Positions 63,908 to 64,000 of a DNA stretch of 64,000 nucleotides are shown piece after piece. The notes below the pieces were generated by a model. That model was given only the letters and a program-made list of their open reading frames with translations. It searched no databases and had not been told where the DNA came from. This DNA comes from Litoditis marina. Its lineage: Eukaryota; Nematoda; Chromadorea; Rhabditida; Rhabditidae. The DNA is taken from positions 8,800,310 to 8,864,309 of the forward strand of contig OZ038435.1 of assembly GCA_964036275.1 (NCBI GenBank), given 5' to 3'. Position 1 is the first letter of the stretch, and each line of letters begins with the position of its first letter. A program made the translations under genes and the position numbers.

Positions 63908-64000
63908 CTAAGGAGAACTCCCTGCGCTCTAAACTAATGAAAAATAGAAGAGCCAGAAAGCTTCCGCCAGCCTAGGCTCAAACAAGGGAGGAGGAGGCGG
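63908..64000. repeat. Dispersed copy of satellite unit plus core, cut by window edge
   Basis: One 25-bp-like unit (CTAAGGAGAACTCCCTGCG) is followed by GCCAGCCTAGGCTCAAACAA and GGAGGAGGAGGCGG at the right edge. It lies outside the dynein gene, so unit and core travel together as a dispersed element. Confidence 0.75.

Overview
The window looks like nuclear DNA of a nematode, most likely Caenorhabditis or a close relative. The evidence is indirect: about 75 short exons (45-220 bp) that nearly all start after TTTCAG-type acceptors, A+T-rich introns, many small inverted-repeat transposons (MITEs), and two animal gene families. Nothing prokaryotic is present. No species can be named from sequence alone.

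Both genes lie on the minus strand. At the right edge (61.9-63.6 kb, continuing off the window) are the last exons of an SLC17-type anion/neurotransmitter transporter. Its 3' end lies about 1.6 kb upstream of a very large gene running from an ATG at 60237 down to about 7.18 kb. I rebuilt that gene by hand as about 73 exons (about 8.3 kb coding, roughly 2,770 codons). It is a dynein heavy chain: N-terminal tail, linker, AAA1 to AAA5, and a coiled-coil stalk with microtubule-binding tip. The splice phases agree at almost every junction, so it is probably a working gene. However, it is highly divergent: the ATP-binding P-loops of AAA1 and AAA2 are gone and that of AAA3 is damaged. No AAA6 or C-terminal domain is visible in the window. 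It resembles an orphan nematode dynein (the dhc-3/dhc-4 class) more than the conserved motors; this naming is inference.

Region by region: 1-7.18 kb has no recognisable gene, only CT/GA tracts, a degenerate A+T-rich minisatellite and nested MITEs. 7.18-17.7 kb holds exons for AAA5, stalk, AAA4 and the end of AAA3. 17.7-26.0 kb is one 8.3-kb intron filled by a 7.1-kb segment that splits a palindromic MITE and carries exon-like pieces on the plus strand. 26.0-39.8 kb holds AAA3 to linker. 39.8-51.05 kb is an 11.2-kb intron packed with related 25-bp satellite arrays, a 33-bp minisatellite, GA tracts and repeated GC-rich palindromic cores. 51.05-60.24 kb encodes the tail.

The most notable signals are the motor-dead-looking dynein, repeated local duplication of exon ends with their splice sites, splice sites that sit exactly on MITE ends, a GC donor at the giant satellite intron, and a satellite family whose internal dyad changes on both arms together.
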